Shown: positions 28,451-37,599 of the stretch, one piece after another | Position numbering within the stretch: the stretch's first letter is position 1 | Layout: every line of letters begins with the position of its first letter | Assembly (NCBI GenBank): GCA_017643585.1 | Contig: JAEPND010000005.1 | Coordinates: forward strand, 1 to 64,000 | Length of the DNA stretch: 64,000 nt | Direction: 5' to 3' | Origin: Maricaulis sp. | GTDB taxonomy: Bacteria > Pseudomonadota > Alphaproteobacteria > Caulobacterales > Maricaulaceae | Notes under the pieces: model-generated | The model's database searches: none | What the model saw: only the letters and a program-made list of their open reading frames with translations | Told to the model about the DNA's origin: nothing | Made by a program: the position numbers and the translations under genes

Positions 28451-28744
28451 ATGACGTTTCAGCCTTGCGTGCACATAATGGCGAGCAAGCGCAACGGTAC
28501 GCTCTACACTGGCGTCACCAGCGACATCGCCATGCGTGCCTTGATGCACAAGGAAGGTCGCGGTTCGAAATTCTGTGCCAAATACGGTGTCAACATGTTG
28601 GTCTGGCTGGAACTTCACGAGACCATGGACACCGCGATCACGCGCGAGAAACGCATCAAGGAATGGAAGCGCGCCTGGAAACTTGAGCTTATCGAGGGGC
28701 GAAATCCCGATTGGCGCGACCTGTACGACGACCTGAACAGCTGA
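28451..28744 (+). CDS. GIY-YIG nuclease family protein
   Basis: A 97-residue single-domain GIY-YIG protein. The motif is seen as VHIMASKRNGTLYTGV (HIM replacing GIY, LYTG for YIG). It continues with the arginine-bearing helix (ITREKRIKEWKRAWKLELIE) and the NPDWRDLY ending typical of the small UPF0213-like subfamily. The GIY-YIG fold usually makes single-strand DNA breaks. The ATG at 28451 lies directly after the left terminal repeat and has no clear ribosome-binding site. An internal ATG at 28478 would remove the first motif half. The gene is enclosed exactly by inverted repeats, which suggests that nuclease and repeats move or act together. Confidence 0.85.
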   Translation: MTFQPCVHIMASKRNGTLYTGVTSDIAMRALMHKEGRGSKFCAKYGVNMLVWLELHETMDTAITREKRIKEWKRAWKLELIEGRNPDWRDLYDDLNS

Positions 28745-28748
28745 ACCA

Positions 28749-28777
28749 CTGGGTCCCGACTTTCGTCGGGATGACGC
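28749..28777 (-). repeat. Right terminal inverted repeat with palindrome
   Basis: The exact reverse complement of 28421-28449, beginning four bases after the stop codon of the GIY-YIG gene. Confidence 0.85.
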
Positions 28778-28877
28778 GGATGGTGGCTGATTTGTGCATA
28801 TACGCCATGTCGCTGGGCGACTTTTTCTCAGCAGCAACTCGACCTAATGTTCGTGGCGGGGCGAAGCGGAGAGTGAC

Positions 28878-29438
28878 ATGGCCAAGTTCTACGACCAGAT
28901 TGATGATCGCATTCAAGCCTTTATCGACAGGCAGAAAATGTTCTTCATCGCTACGGCCCCGTCGGGCGATGACGGTTCGGTCAATCTCTCGCCCAAGGGG
29001 TATGACAGTTTTCGGGTGATTGGCCCCAATGAGGTTGCCTATCTGGATCTGGGCGGCTCGGGGATCGAAACACTCGCACATGTGCGTCAGAACGGCCGCA
29101 TCACCTTCATGTTCTGCGCTTTCGAAGGCGCTGCGAACATCTTGCGCCTCTATGGCACGGCACAAGCGGTGACATTCGAGGAACCGGGTTTTGCCGAAAA
29201 GCTCGCCCTGTTCCCGGACTTCCCCAAGGCCCGCGCTGTCATCACCGCGAAGATCCACAAATGCCAGGACAGCTGCGGCTGGGGCGTGCCGTTCTACGAA
29301 TTCAAGGGTGAGCGCGACCAGCTGGTGCGCGTCAACGCCCACCGTTCCGACGAGGAATGGGCGGCGCGGCGTTATGAGAGCAATGCCCAGTCGATCGACG
29401 GCCTGCCCGGCCTGATCAAGCCGGAAGGGGCGGAATAA
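28878..29438 (+). CDS. Pyridoxamine 5'-phosphate oxidase-like FMN-binding protein
   Basis: A 186-residue split-barrel flavin protein. The onset QKMFFIATAPSGDDGSVNLSPKGYDSFRV and VAYLDLGGSGIETLAHVRQNGRITFMF are typical of PNPOx-like proteins of the Pfam PNPOx group that are not vitamin B6 enzymes. A CQDSCGWGVPFYEF segment near residue 137 is conserved in this subfamily. Its substrate is unknown; such proteins usually bind FMN or F420-like cofactors. The ATG has GGAGAG upstream. Confidence 0.88.
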   Translation: MAKFYDQIDDRIQAFIDRQKMFFIATAPSGDDGSVNLSPKGYDSFRVIGPNEVAYLDLGGSGIETLAHVRQNGRITFMFCAFEGAANILRLYGTAQAVTFEEPGFAEKLALFPDFPKARAVITAKIHKCQDSCGWGVPFYEFKGERDQLVRVNAHRSDEEWAARRYESNAQSIDGLPGLIKPEGAE

Positions 29439-29560
29439 CCAAGGCATAAGCAAGGCGCCGGCCCAGCCTCGGAAAATGGCAAGCTGACGCGCTTGTTACC
29501 GACGCGCAGATGACGCGACGCACGACCTGCCCTATCTAGGTCCTATCTGTGGAGTATTTC

Positions 29561-29998
29561 ATGCGCCTGTCTTTGATCATCCTCGCCGCCCTCGCCATTT
29601 TCATGGCTCCGAACTTTTTCCGCGCGGAATGGGAAACGGCGGCCCAGGCCGACGTCGTCGAGGATCGTCCGAGACTGGTTGCGGCGATGTTCCGCTCGTC
29701 CTGGTGCAGTTCCTGCCGGATTATCGAGCCGCGTATCGATGATGTGCGCGAGGATTATGAGGACGCCGCCGTCGAGTTCATCCGCTTCGATTTCACGCTG
29801 GGTCGCCGAGACGGGTTGCGGGAACGCGCGGAGGAAGCCGGTATCAGCGAGGTCTTCCTGCAGCTCGAAGGCCGCACCGGCTTCATGCTGCTGATCGACC
29901 GGGATACGGGCCAAGTCTTCGAGGCTGTCACCACGGCCTATGACCGCGACAATATCCGCGCGGCCATTGATCGGTGGCTGGCAGTGACGGCGGACTGA
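29561..29998 (+). CDS. Exported thioredoxin-like protein (WCSSC)
   Basis: A 145-residue thioredoxin-fold protein with an N-terminal hydrophobic signal or anchor (about 2-18) and a dithiol motif WCSSC near residue 47. The rest follows the fold (VEFIRFDFTLG, then a GFMLLID strand), but the cis-proline expected opposite the active site is not obvious, and the fold's end is short. It should act in the periplasm in disulfide exchange. ATG at 29561 follows TGGAG with 6-base spacing; the in-frame GTG at 29549 overlaps that site. Confidence 0.8.
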   Translation: MRLSLIILAALAIFMAPNFFRAEWETAAQADVVEDRPRLVAAMFRSSWCSSCRIIEPRIDDVREDYEDAAVEFIRFDFTLGRRDGLRERAEEAGISEVFLQLEGRTGFMLLIDRDTGQVFEAVTTAYDRDNIRAAIDRWLAVTAD

Positions 29999-30018
29999 GC
30001 CGCCGTCACGACGAGGGA

Positions 30019-30342
30019 TCAGCCCTCGGACTGGATCTGGTTGCGGGCTTCGATCAGGAGATCGTCCATCTGCTTGCGCAGCAGGTGGTCGGACAGCTCA
30101 ACGCCCTTTTCGTCGAAGTCAGCGCGGACCTTGCGGAAGACATCGTCATCGCCGGCTTCCTCGAAATCAGCCACGATGACGGATTTCGCGTAGTCCTCGG
30201 CGGCATCGCCGTCCAGACCGAGTTCGCCTGCAGCCCACAGGCCCAGCAGTTTATTGCGGCGAGCATTCGCCTTGAATTCCATTTCCTGATCGTGGGCGTA
30301 TTTGTTTTCAAACGCGTTTTCGCGATCGTCGAGGCCGGACAT
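30019..30342 (-). CDS. DUF1476 protein, ATPase inhibitor zeta-like
   Basis: A 107-residue all-helical protein of the DUF1476 family, typified by the zeta subunit that inhibits the F1-ATPase of Paracoccus denitrificans. Family hallmarks are the onset LDDRENAFENKYAHDQE and RRNKLLGLWAAG, with acidic DFEEAGDDDV later. The N-terminal helix is the inhibitory region in Paracoccus. CAGGGAGA precedes the ATG. It is divergent from purC, an arrangement widely seen in alphaproteobacteria. Confidence 0.93.
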   Translation of the reverse strand: MSGLDDRENAFENKYAHDQEMEFKANARRNKLLGLWAAGELGLDGDAAEDYAKSVIVADFEEAGDDDVFRKVRADFDEKGVELSDHLLRKQMDDLLIEARNQIQSEG

Positions 30343-30564
30343 GGCAGTCTCCCTGAAGGATGGTGTTTGATAGTCTCGTTAGCTTGCCCCCACGGGGAAA
30401 TCAACGCCTGTGAAACAGGCTGCGACACTGCGGCGTCCCGGCATTGCGAATAATGGGCTGTGCGGCTAGTTTCCGCGCTCGAAGCGCGGTCCGTCACTGA
30501 GTCGGGCCGCGCCACGCTTTTTATAGGCCTGATACGGTATCCGGCCCCTGCAGGAGCGTCGCTG

Positions 30565-31344
30565 ATGTCCCGTCGCAAAAAACTCTACGAAGGCAAGGCC
30601 AAGATTCTCTATGAAGGTCCTGAGGCGGGCACGCTCGTCCAGTACTTCAAGGATGACGCCACGGCCTTTAACGGTGAGAAACACGCCACCCTCGAGGGCA
30701 AGGGTGTTCTCAATAACCGTATCTCCGAGCACATCTTCCTCGGTCTTCAGCGGATCGGCATCAATACGCACTTCATCAAGCGCCTGAACATGCGCGAACA
30801 ACTCGTCCGCCAGGTCGAGATCGTGCCGCTGGAAGTGGTCATCCGCAATGTCGCCGCCGGGTCCATCGCCAAGCGCCTGGGCCTGACCGAGGGCGACCCG
30901 CTGCCGCGCCCGATTGTGGAGTTCTATTTCAAGAATGACGATCTCGGCGACCCGATGATCGCGGAAGAGCATATCAACGCCTTTGGCTGGGCCGCTCCGC
31001 ACGAAATGGACGAGATGGTCTCCACCGCCTTCCGCACCAATGACTATCTGTGCGGACTGTTTGCCGGAGCCGGTATCCGCCTGGTGGATTTCAAACTGGA
31101 ATTCGGCCGCATTTTCGACAATGAAGTGCCGCGTATTATCCTGGCCGACGAGATCAGCCCGGACAGCTGCCGTCTTTGGGACATGGAATCCGATGAGAAG
31201 CTGGACAAGGACCGCTTCCGTCGCGATCTGGGCAATGTGACCGAGGCCTATGCCGACGTCGCCCGCCGCCTGGGCATTATGAAAGAAAACAATGTGGTCG
31301 CCATGACCGCTGACGCCACGACTACTGATGAGGGCTCAAAGTGA
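30565..31344 (+). CDS. purC: SAICAR synthetase
   Basis: A 259-residue enzyme of de novo purine synthesis that joins CAIR and aspartate with ATP. Family motifs are [13 protein letters not shown] at the start, [28 protein letters not shown] and DFKLEFG. ATG at 30565 follows CAGGAG at 8-base spacing. An in-frame upstream start at 30460 would add 35 non-homologous residues. A perfect 7-bp hairpin (CCGCGCT / AGCGCGG, 30473-30489) lies in the leader. It is the first gene of purC-purS-purQ-X-purL and overlaps purS by four bases. Confidence 0.95.
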   Translation: MSRRKKLYEGKAKILYEGPEAGTLVQYFKDDATAFNGEKHATLEGKGVLNNRISEHIFLGLQRIGINTHFIKRLNMREQLVRQVEIVPLEVVIRNVAAGSIAKRLGLTEGDPLPRPIVEFYFKNDDLGDPMIAEEHINAFGWAAPHEMDEMVSTAFRTNDYLCGLFAGAGIRLVDFKLEFGRIFDNEVPRIILADEISPDSCRLWDMESDEKLDKDRFRRDLGNVTEAYADVARRLGIMKENNVVAMTADATTTDEGSK

Positions 31345-31580
31345 AAGCCAAAATCCACGTCTACCTGAAACCCGGTGTTCTCGACCCGCAAGGTGCGGCT
31401 GTTGCCGGCGCCCTGCACAATATGGGTTATGAGGAAGTCACGGCCGCCCGCCAGGGCAAGCTGATCGAGCTGGACCTGACCGGCGATGATGCCGACGCAG
31501 CCAAGGCCCGTGTCGACGAGATGTGCCAGAAGCTTCTCTCCAACCCGGTGATCGAGAGCTACTCGATCGAAATCGCGTAA
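31341..31580 (+). CDS. purS: FGAM synthase, PurS subunit
   Basis: A 79-residue small subunit that bridges PurQ and PurL in the three-part formylglycinamidine ribonucleotide synthase. Motifs are [12 protein letters not shown] and the second half [17 protein letters not shown]. The start is GTG at 31341, overlapping the purC stop (GTGA), so it is translationally coupled. Confidence 0.95.
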   Translation: MKAKIHVYLKPGVLDPQGAAVAGALHNMGYEEVTAARQGKLIELDLTGDDADAAKARVDEMCQKLLSNPVIESYSIEIA

Positions 31581-31593
31581 AACGGAGCGGGCC

Positions 31594-32256
31594 ATGAAAT
31601 CCGCAGTCATCGTCTTTCCCGGTTCAAACTGTGACCGTGATGCCCATGATGCCATTGAACGTGTGACCGGCGAGAAACCGGCCATGGTCTGGCATCAGGA
31701 GAGCGAACTGCCCGAGGGCACCGAGTTCGTCATGATCCCGGGGGGTTTCTCCTACGGAGACTATCTGCGTTGTGGGGCCATGGCCTCGCGCTCGGCCATC
31801 CTGCCGGCGGTTGTCGCGCATGCCGCAACCGGTGCACCGGTTCTGGGCGTCTGCAACGGCTTCCAGATCCTCACCGAGAGCGGTCTTTTGCCCGGCGCGC
31901 TGATGCGTAATGCGGGCCTCACCTTTGTCTGTGAGAAAGCCCCGCTGAAGATCGATAACGGCAATACGCGCTTTACCTCGCGTTATGGCTCGACCTCAGA
32001 GCTGATCATTCCGATCGCTCACCATGACGGCAATTATTTCGCCGATGCCGAGACTCTCGACCGCATCGAGGGCGAAGGCCAGGTCGTCTTCCGCTATGGC
32101 AATAATCCGAACGGTTCCCAGCGCGACATCGCCGGCGTGATGAATGAACAGGGCAATGTCCTGGGCATGATGCCTCACCCGGAGCGCGCAGTAGACGAAA
32201 AGCATGGCGGCACGGACGGCCTTGCACTGTTTGAATCCCTGCTGGGGAGTGCGTAA
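31594..32256 (+). CDS. purQ: FGAM synthase, PurQ glutaminase subunit
   Basis: A 220-residue class I glutamine amidotransferase that delivers ammonia to PurL. The catalytic triad is visible: Cys near 86 in GVCNGFQIL, and His and Glu in [10 protein letters not shown] near the C-terminus. The onset [14 protein letters not shown] is typical. It begins 13 bp after purS. The next open frame starts immediately after its stop and is not a purine gene. Confidence 0.96.
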   Translation: MKSAVIVFPGSNCDRDAHDAIERVTGEKPAMVWHQESELPEGTEFVMIPGGFSYGDYLRCGAMASRSAILPAVVAHAATGAPVLGVCNGFQILTESGLLPGALMRNAGLTFVCEKAPLKIDNGNTRFTSRYGSTSELIIPIAHHDGNYFADAETLDRIEGEGQVVFRYGNNPNGSQRDIAGVMNEQGNVLGMMPHPERAVDEKHGGTDGLALFESLLGSA

Positions 32257-32880
32257 TTGTCCCTGGCTGCGATCCTAAGCTCTGCCCTGTTAGCGTTAGC
32301 CTCTACGAGCGCTGATGTTTGCGTACCGCCTTGCACGCTTATCCAAGTAGCGGAAGACGGTTCGTACAGCGCGAGCGTGCCGCGTCAGGGTAGCCGCTCG
32401 ACGCCCAGTATAGAAGCCAATGTCATCGGTTTCAGCTCGTTTGATATAGACGGGGACGGAATCGAAGAACGGGTCGTGATCGATGATCGCGAGTCTGCTT
32501 TCGGGTCCGTGTCAGCAGTCTTCTTCGACGTCTCGTCCGGTGATGCCTTTGTTGCATTTCAGTGCCAAGCCTCGACTGTGGAGACCGCACTTGACGATTG
32601 CGTGACATGGTACAGCGGCCTTGTTGCTGCGGACATCGCAGCGGGACTTGATAGGGTGCAAACTTCTACGCGCACCGATGGTGCTTTGGATTGGGAAACG
32701 CAGCATCTCCTAATCCCGAATGTGACAACGACGGCGAGTATGTTGCTTGCCATCCAATCGGTTGATCTAGCTCGAGCTCAACTCGCACTCGCGACAGAGT
32801 CGGAAGAAGCGCTATCCGCGCTGAAATCGGCCCTTCTCTTTAGAGAGCAACGCGCTCTCCGCTTCACCTTTGCGGACTGA
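32257..32880 (+). CDS. Secreted protein of unknown function inside the pur operon
   Basis: A 207-residue protein, initiated at TTG immediately after the purQ stop (GGGGAG nine bases upstream). Residues 1 to about 20 form a signal peptide, followed by a CVPPC pair. Near residues 62-77, [16 protein letters not shown] resembles an EF-hand or FG-GAP-type calcium loop. Codon use is less G+C-biased than in purQ and purL (many CTA, TCA and AGT-type codons), which suggests later arrival. No family is recognised. Its stop lies four bases before purL, so it is transcribed with the operon. Confidence 0.65.
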   Translation: MSLAAILSSALLALASTSADVCVPPCTLIQVAEDGSYSASVPRQGSRSTPSIEANVIGFSSFDIDGDGIEERVVIDDRESAFGSVSAVFFDVSSGDAFVAFQCQASTVETALDDCVTWYSGLVAADIAAGLDRVQTSTRTDGALDWETQHLLIPNVTTTASMLLAIQSVDLARAQLALATESEEALSALKSALLFREQRALRFTFAD

Positions 32881-32884
32881 ACCC

Positions 32885-35116
32885 ATGACCCAATACGCTG
32901 AAGGCATCACTGCCGAAATCGTCGCCGAACACGGTATCAATGACGAGGAATACGCCATCATCCTCGACCGTCTGGGCCGGGCGCCCAACATGGTTGAGCT
33001 GGGCATTTTCTCGGTCATGTGGTCGGAGCACTGTTCCTACAAATCCTCCCGCGCCCACCTGGGCAAATTCCCGACCTCGGGCGAGAAAGTTATCCAGGGT
33101 CCGGGCGAGAATGCCGGCGTCATCGATATCGGTGACGGCCAGGCCGCCATCTTCAAGATGGAGAGCCACAATCACCCGTCCTACATCGAGCCCTATCAGG
33201 GTGCGGCGACGGGCGTGGGCGGTATCCTGCGCGACGTCTTCACCATGGGCGCGCGTCCCGTCGCGCTGTTGAACGCGCTGCGCTTCGGTGCACCGGACCA
33301 TGAAAAGACCCAGCACCTGGTGGGCGGCGTTGTTGCCGGTATCGGGGGTTACGGAAACTGTGTCGGCGTCCCGACCGTGGGCGGCGAGACCAATTTCCAC
33401 GAGGGTTATAACGGCAACATCCTCGTCAATGCCATGGCCGTTGGCCTGGCGGAGACGGACAATATCTTCTACGCCCGCGGCGCCGAGCCGGGCCAGCCGA
33501 TCGTCTATGTCGGTTCCAAGACCGGCCGCGACGGCATTCATGGTGCGACCATGGCCTCGGCCGAGTTTGACGATGAGAGCGAAGAGAAGCGTCCGACCGT
33601 CCAGGTTGGTGACCCCTTCGTCGAGAAAAAGCTGATCGAGGCCTGTCTCGAGCTGATGGCCACGGACGCCATCGCCGCGATCCAGGATATGGGCGCCGCC
33701 GGCCTCACTTCCTCTTCCGTCGAAATGGCGGACAAGGGCGGTATCGGCATCAAGCTGATCATGGATGACGTGCCGCAGCGCGAAGAGAACATGACCACCT
33801 ATGAAATGATGCTCTCTGAAAGCCAGGAGCGCATGCTGGTGATCATGAAGCCGGGCCGCGAAGACGTGGCCAAGGCGATCTTTGAAAAATGGGAACTCGA
33901 CGTCGCCGTGATCGGCGAGACGACGGATACCGGCCGCATGGTGCTCGAGCACAAGGGCGAGATTGTCTGTGACATCCCCGTCGCGCCGCTGGCCGATGAT
34001 GCACCGAAATACGAGCGGCCCTACTTCGCTCCGGAAGTGCGCGCCCAGATCAACGCCAAGGACGTGGCCCAGCCGTCTCACATGGGCGAGGTCCTGCTCA
34101 AGCTGATGTCCAGCCCGAACATGGCTTCCAAGGCCTGGATCTGGCGCCAGTATGACCGCCACGTGATGGCCGATACGGCTGCCAGCTCCGAGGATCCGTC
34201 AGACGCGGCGATCGTGCGTGTGCACGGCACCAACAAGGCCCTGGCCATCACCACCGACTGTACGCCGCGTTATTGTTATGCCGACCCGTTCGAGGGCGGC
34301 AAGCAAGCCGTCGCGGAAGCCTGGCGCAATCTGACCGCCACCGGCGCCGATCCGATCGCGATCACAGACTGCCTGAACTTCGGCAATCCGGAACGTGAAG
34401 AGATCATGGGCCAGTTCGTGGGCTGTGTTGAAGGCATGGCGCAGGCCTGTGCCGCGCTCAACTTCCCGGTCGTGTCCGGCAATGTCAGCCTTTACAACGA
34501 GACTAATGGCGTTGCCATTCCGCCGACCCCGGCGGTTGGCGGCGTCGGCCTGATCCCGGACATGGACAAGCGTGCCGGCTTTGGCTGCATGACCGAAGGC
34601 CACATCCTGATGGTCGTGGGCAAGACGACCGGCGCCATGGGCGCATCAACCTATCTGCGTGTGATCGAGGGCCGCGAGGAAGGCGGAGCTCCGCTGGTTC
34701 ATCTCGACCTTGAAAAATCCAATGGCAATTTCGTGCGCGGCCAGATCCGTGCCGGCCGCATCAGCGCCTGTCACGACCTGTCCGATGGTGGTCTGGCCTG
34801 TGCTGCAGCGGATATGGCCCTGGCCTCGGGCACCGGCATCAAGTTGGCGCACGATGCCGACAGCGACGTTCCGATGCATGGCTTCCTGTTTGGTGAAGAC
34901 CAGGCGCGCTACCTGCTGGCAGCGAAAAAGGATGATGCCATCGCCATCATCCAGGACGCCAAGGCCGAGAACATCGACATCCAGGTTGTCGGCCTGGCCG
35001 GTGGTACGGCCGTGAGCGTCAACGGCGCTCATCATCTCGAACTGGACCGCCTGCGTGCGGCCTGGGAGGGTTGGTTGCCTGAGCTGATGGAACCAGCTGC
35101 TGAGGCCGCCGAGTAA
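32885..35116 (+). CDS. purL: FGAM synthase, PurL subunit
   Basis: A 743-residue ATP-dependent synthetase subunit of the short PurL type that needs PurS and PurQ. Motifs are [35 protein letters not shown] and [10 protein letters not shown]. Length fits the short form. The ATG at 32885 is preceded by the stop of the inserted gene and lacks a clear ribosome-binding site, so expression may depend on coupling to that gene. It ends the operon at a strong terminator. Confidence 0.96.
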   Translation: MTQYAEGITAEIVAEHGINDEEYAIILDRLGRAPNMVELGIFSVMWSEHCSYKSSRAHLGKFPTSGEKVIQGPGENAGVIDIGDGQAAIFKMESHNHPSYIEPYQGAATGVGGILRDVFTMGARPVALLNALRFGAPDHEKTQHLVGGVVAGIGGYGNCVGVPTVGGETNFHEGYNGNILVNAMAVGLAETDNIFYARGAEPGQPIVYVGSKTGRDGIHGATMASAEFDDESEEKRPTVQVGDPFVEKKLIEACLELMATDAIAAIQDMGAAGLTSSSVEMADKGGIGIKLIMDDVPQREENMTTYEMMLSESQERMLVIMKPGREDVAKAIFEKWELDVAVIGETTDTGRMVLEHKGEIVCDIPVAPLADDAPKYERPYFAPEVRAQINAKDVAQPSHMGEVLLKLMSSPNMASKAWIWRQYDRHVMADTAASSEDPSDAAIVRVHGTNKALAITTDCTPRYCYADPFEGGKQAVAEAWRNLTATGADPIAITDCLNFGNPEREEIMGQFVGCVEGMAQACAALNFPVVSGNVSLYNETNGVAIPPTPAVGGVGLIPDMDKRAGFGCMTEGHILMVVGKTTGAMGASTYLRVIEGREEGGAPLVHLDLEKSNGNFVRGQIRAGRISACHDLSDGGLACAAADMALASGTGIKLAHDADSDVPMHGFLFGEDQARYLLAAKKDDAIAIIQDAKAENIDIQVVGLAGGTAVSVNGAHHLELDRLRAAWEGWLPELMEPAAEAAE

Positions 35117-35121
35117 GTCAC

Positions 35122-35151
35122 AAAGCCCCGCTCTCGCAGCGGGGCTTTTTA
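35122..35151 (+). terminator. Terminator of the pur operon
   Basis: A 9-bp stem (AGCCCCGCT / AGCGGGGCT) with a CTCGC loop is flanked by AAA on the left and T5 on the right, so it can act in both directions for purL and the convergent membrane-protein gene. Confidence 0.93.
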
Positions 35152-35616
35152 TTTGCCGGGCCCCAGGCGGTGAATGGAACTGGCGATAGGGCGCGCGACC
35201 ATCACCCGATAGGTCAGGACCATCAGCGCGGCCAGGTCAAACACATTGAAAAACAGATCCGCCAGTGACGCCCAGGCCGGAGCGGCATCTGCGTTGAAAC
35301 TGACCGAATGCACCGACAGCCAGAGTGTGATGTCGATCGCGTAGCCGATGCTGTAGAGCGTCAGCGCGAGGATGCGCCGGTCCAGCACAACGGCGACACC
35401 GGCCACCATGTAGGCGCAGGCATAGACACACCAGGCGATGACGACCATGGGATTGGCGCTGGCGAAATAGCGCGAAAGTTCCGGACCGAATTCGCGGATA
35501 TCAAACACGCCGGCCAGAGCCAGCATGACCAGCACACTGAAGAATACAGAATAGGCGCCGCGAGCCATAATCACGGCGCCCAGTATTCTGGTCCAGATTT
35601 TTTGAACTCGCCCCAT
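35149..35616 (-). CDS. Four-helix membrane protein of unknown function
   Basis: A 155-residue integral membrane protein with four hydrophobic helices (about 12-35, 57-75, 83-98 and 121-141). No recognisable motif. Its stop codon abuts the terminator that it shares with purL. The start at 35616 has only a weak ribosome-binding site. Confidence 0.6.
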   Translation of the reverse strand: MGRVQKIWTRILGAVIMARGAYSVFFSVLVMLALAGVFDIREFGPELSRYFASANPMVVIAWCVYACAYMVAGVAVVLDRRILALTLYSIGYAIDITLWLSVHSVSFNADAAPAWASLADLFFNVFDLAALMVLTYRVMVARPIASSIHRLGPGK

Positions 35617-35677
35617 GCGAATTCAATACTTTCCGAGTGCTACCAAACAGTGAAAATATTCAGGAGCTGCGTTTGCA

Positions 35678-36637
35678 CTAGCGGCCGCTTTCCTCGGCAA
35701 TCATGCCGAGATTGGCGTCGGCCTCCCGCGCGAAATCCAGAATGGTCTCTGTGGCATCCTGGAAAAACTCCAGCGTCATGTTCTCATAGGTGTCCGACGG
35801 CTGGTGATAGTGCGGATGGAAATCCACGCCCAGATAGATGAAGGGAATGCCCGCCGCATGGAAGGCGCCACTGTCGGTCAGCATGGTCCAGTCACTGCCG
35901 GGCGGGCCACCGGGTTCGTCATAGCCCATTGGCAGGTTGACGTTGGCGCGCTCGGCGACACGCTCAACCATCGGCTTGAGGAAGGGATAGTGATACGTGC
36001 CCACGGCCCACAGGATGCGATCCTCTGACATCGCGACCATGTCGAGATTGAGGTTGAAGACGATGTTTTCTTCCGGCACCGGCGGATTGGCGACGAAGGC
36101 GCGTGCGCCCTGCAGGCCCCGCTCCTCGGCATCGACAAAGACGAAGATCAGATCATGTTCCGGCGGGTTCTCGGCAAAGTCCTCGGCCAGGGCCAGGAGG
36201 GCTGCAACGCCGGACGCATTATCGTCGGCACCATTCCAGATCTGGCCATCGCGCATGCCTTCATGGTCGAAATGCGCCGTCAGCACCATAACGTGGTCGC
36301 TGTCACTGGTGCCTTCGATCTCGGCGAGGATGTTCACACCCGGCAGGCGCTCGCCCGGACCACGGCGGAAGGAATATTCGAACGGGTGTTCAAAACTCTC
36401 TCCCACCGGATCAACACCGATGCCTTCCAGGCGCTCGATGATATAGCCGCGGGCCAGGGCATTGCCCGGTGTGCCGGCCTCACGACCCTGCATCATGTCG
36501 GATGCCAGGATCTGCAGATCGTCGAGCAACTGAGCCCGGTCCAGACCGTCATAATCGCTGGACGGGCCCGCTGCGACGGATGAACAGGCAGCCAGGCCAA
36601 GAAAGGCTGCGGATGAAAGCAGTGCAGTAATACGCAT
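35678..36637 (-). CDS. M28-family zinc peptidase, lipoprotein
   Basis: A 319-residue lipoprotein (lipobox LAAC, Cys18) with an M28 aminopeptidase domain. Metal ligands are seen in TAHFDHEG, GADDNASG, VDAEERGLQG, NLDMVAM and the C-terminal HPHYHQPSDTYENM. It lacks the PA insert carried by the other M28 lipoprotein at 19739-21412. It should act outside the inner membrane on small peptides. Confidence 0.9.
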   Translation of the reverse strand: MRITALLSSAAFLGLAACSSVAAGPSSDYDGLDRAQLLDDLQILASDMMQGREAGTPGNALARGYIIERLEGIGVDPVGESFEHPFEYSFRRGPGERLPGVNILAEIEGTSDSDHVMVLTAHFDHEGMRDGQIWNGADDNASGVAALLALAEDFAENPPEHDLIFVFVDAEERGLQGARAFVANPPVPEENIVFNLNLDMVAMSEDRILWAVGTYHYPFLKPMVERVAERANVNLPMGYDEPGGPPGSDWTMLTDSGAFHAAGIPFIYLGVDFHPHYHQPSDTYENMTLEFFQDATETILDFAREADANLGMIAEESGR

Positions 36638-36712
36638 AATGTTCCCCGGTTATGCTTTGGGGCCACCATGCCAGATCCGCAGCCCGGACCGAACCCAATT
36701 TTCTGTAATGGA

Positions 36713-37216
36713 TCAGAACCAGCGGCTGGGGCGGGCGGCCGGTTCCGGCTCGTGGTCCGGCCAGTGGGCTTCGGAACGCTCGGTATAGCCGGGAATATCC
36801 TCTTCCCAGCTACGCTGGATATTGGCTGAGAAATTCATGTAGAGCACGCCGTCAACGACCTGATAGGCCAACGGGTCCGTGCGCACCTTGCGATCATGGG
36901 CCAGCGCATAGGCACAGTGCCCGTCATAGGCGGGCGCATAGACGTCCGGTGAAGCCACAAAGAGATCGCGATTGGCTTCCGTGGCGAAATACCAGGTTGC
37001 GCCATTGTACTCCGCGGTGATGCTGTCCAGCCCTTCCAGCGGCATTTCTTCGGTATGATAGCTGACCACATCATAGCCACCCACGGGTCGGCCCTCGCGG
37101 TCGACATACTGATCGCCGGCCATGGCCACACCACTCAGAACGGCAAAGACCAGAGCGAGATTGAGCATCCCCAGCGAGAGACGGGTAACGAGTTTCACAG
37201 CAAAGATCGGGTTCAA
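36713..37216 (-). CDS. YHS-domain exported protein
   Basis: A 167-residue protein with an N-terminal signal or anchor (about 9-33, ending VAMAGDQ) and a YHS domain: PVGGYDVVSYHT...EYNGATWYFATEANRDLFVASPDVYAPAYDGHCAYALA. YHS domains often accompany metal or copper handling. The start is TTG at 37216, which has AGGAGG five bases upstream; longer frames to 37342 would add 42 residues with no similarity. Confidence 0.83.
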   Translation of the reverse strand: MNPIFAVKLVTRLSLGMLNLALVFAVLSGVAMAGDQYVDREGRPVGGYDVVSYHTEEMPLEGLDSITAEYNGATWYFATEANRDLFVASPDVYAPAYDGHCAYALAHDRKVRTDPLAYQVVDGVLYMNFSANIQRSWEEDIPGYTERSEAHWPDHEPEPAARPSRWF

Positions 37217-37362
37217 GGCAGCCTCCTGTTTTTCCAGCCGGCTGAGATATGGCTGTTTCCGCCCTTGCAGGAAAGCGCAACTGCCAACACATTCCTTCAC
37301 TAAGACGAGGCTCCGCGTGAGCTTTCGTGAACTATTCGTCATCTTTGCCCGGAGCGCCCGCC

Positions 37363-37599
37363 ATGCCCATGCCTGCCGATGAGATTATCGCCCTGATCAA
37401 GGCCGGAATTCCGGATGCCGAGATCGAGATGGAAGACCTGGCGGGCGATAATGATCACTGGAAGGCGGTTGTCACCAGCGAGGCTTTCCGGGGCAAGCTG
37501 CGCGTGGCCCAGCACCAGCTGGTCTATGCCGCGCTGGGCACCAAGATGGGCAATGAACTCCACGCCCTGGCGCTGGAGACCCGAGTGCCCGATGCATGA
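37363..37599 (+). CDS. BolA-family protein
   Basis: A 78-residue protein of the BolA/IbaG family. The core HWKAVVTSEAFRGKLRVAQHQLVYAALGTKM has the conserved histidine and FxGK-type loop. Such proteins pair with monothiol glutaredoxins to hold or relay Fe-S clusters. ATG at 37363 follows GGAG at 8-base spacing. Its stop codon overlaps the next gene (ATGA), and grxD follows that gene, so the three are one unit. Confidence 0.9.
   Translation: MPMPADEIIALIKAGIPDAEIEMEDLAGDNDHWKAVVTSEAFRGKLRVAQHQLVYAALGTKMGNELHALALETRVPDA

Larger units (their letters stand above)
28421..28777 (+). mobile_element. 357-bp candidate element: GIY-YIG gene inside perfect 29-bp inverted repeats
   Basis: Positions 28421-28449 and 28749-28777 are exact reverse complements over 29 bp, with mismatch on both sides beyond that length. 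Each terminal repeat itself folds, with a 6-bp stem and GAAA loop (CCCGAC-GAAA-GTCGGG). The only gene inside is a GIY-YIG nuclease. No target duplication is evident at the outer ends. This is like a REP-palindrome pair associated with a nuclease rather than a classical IS. Confidence 0.6.
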
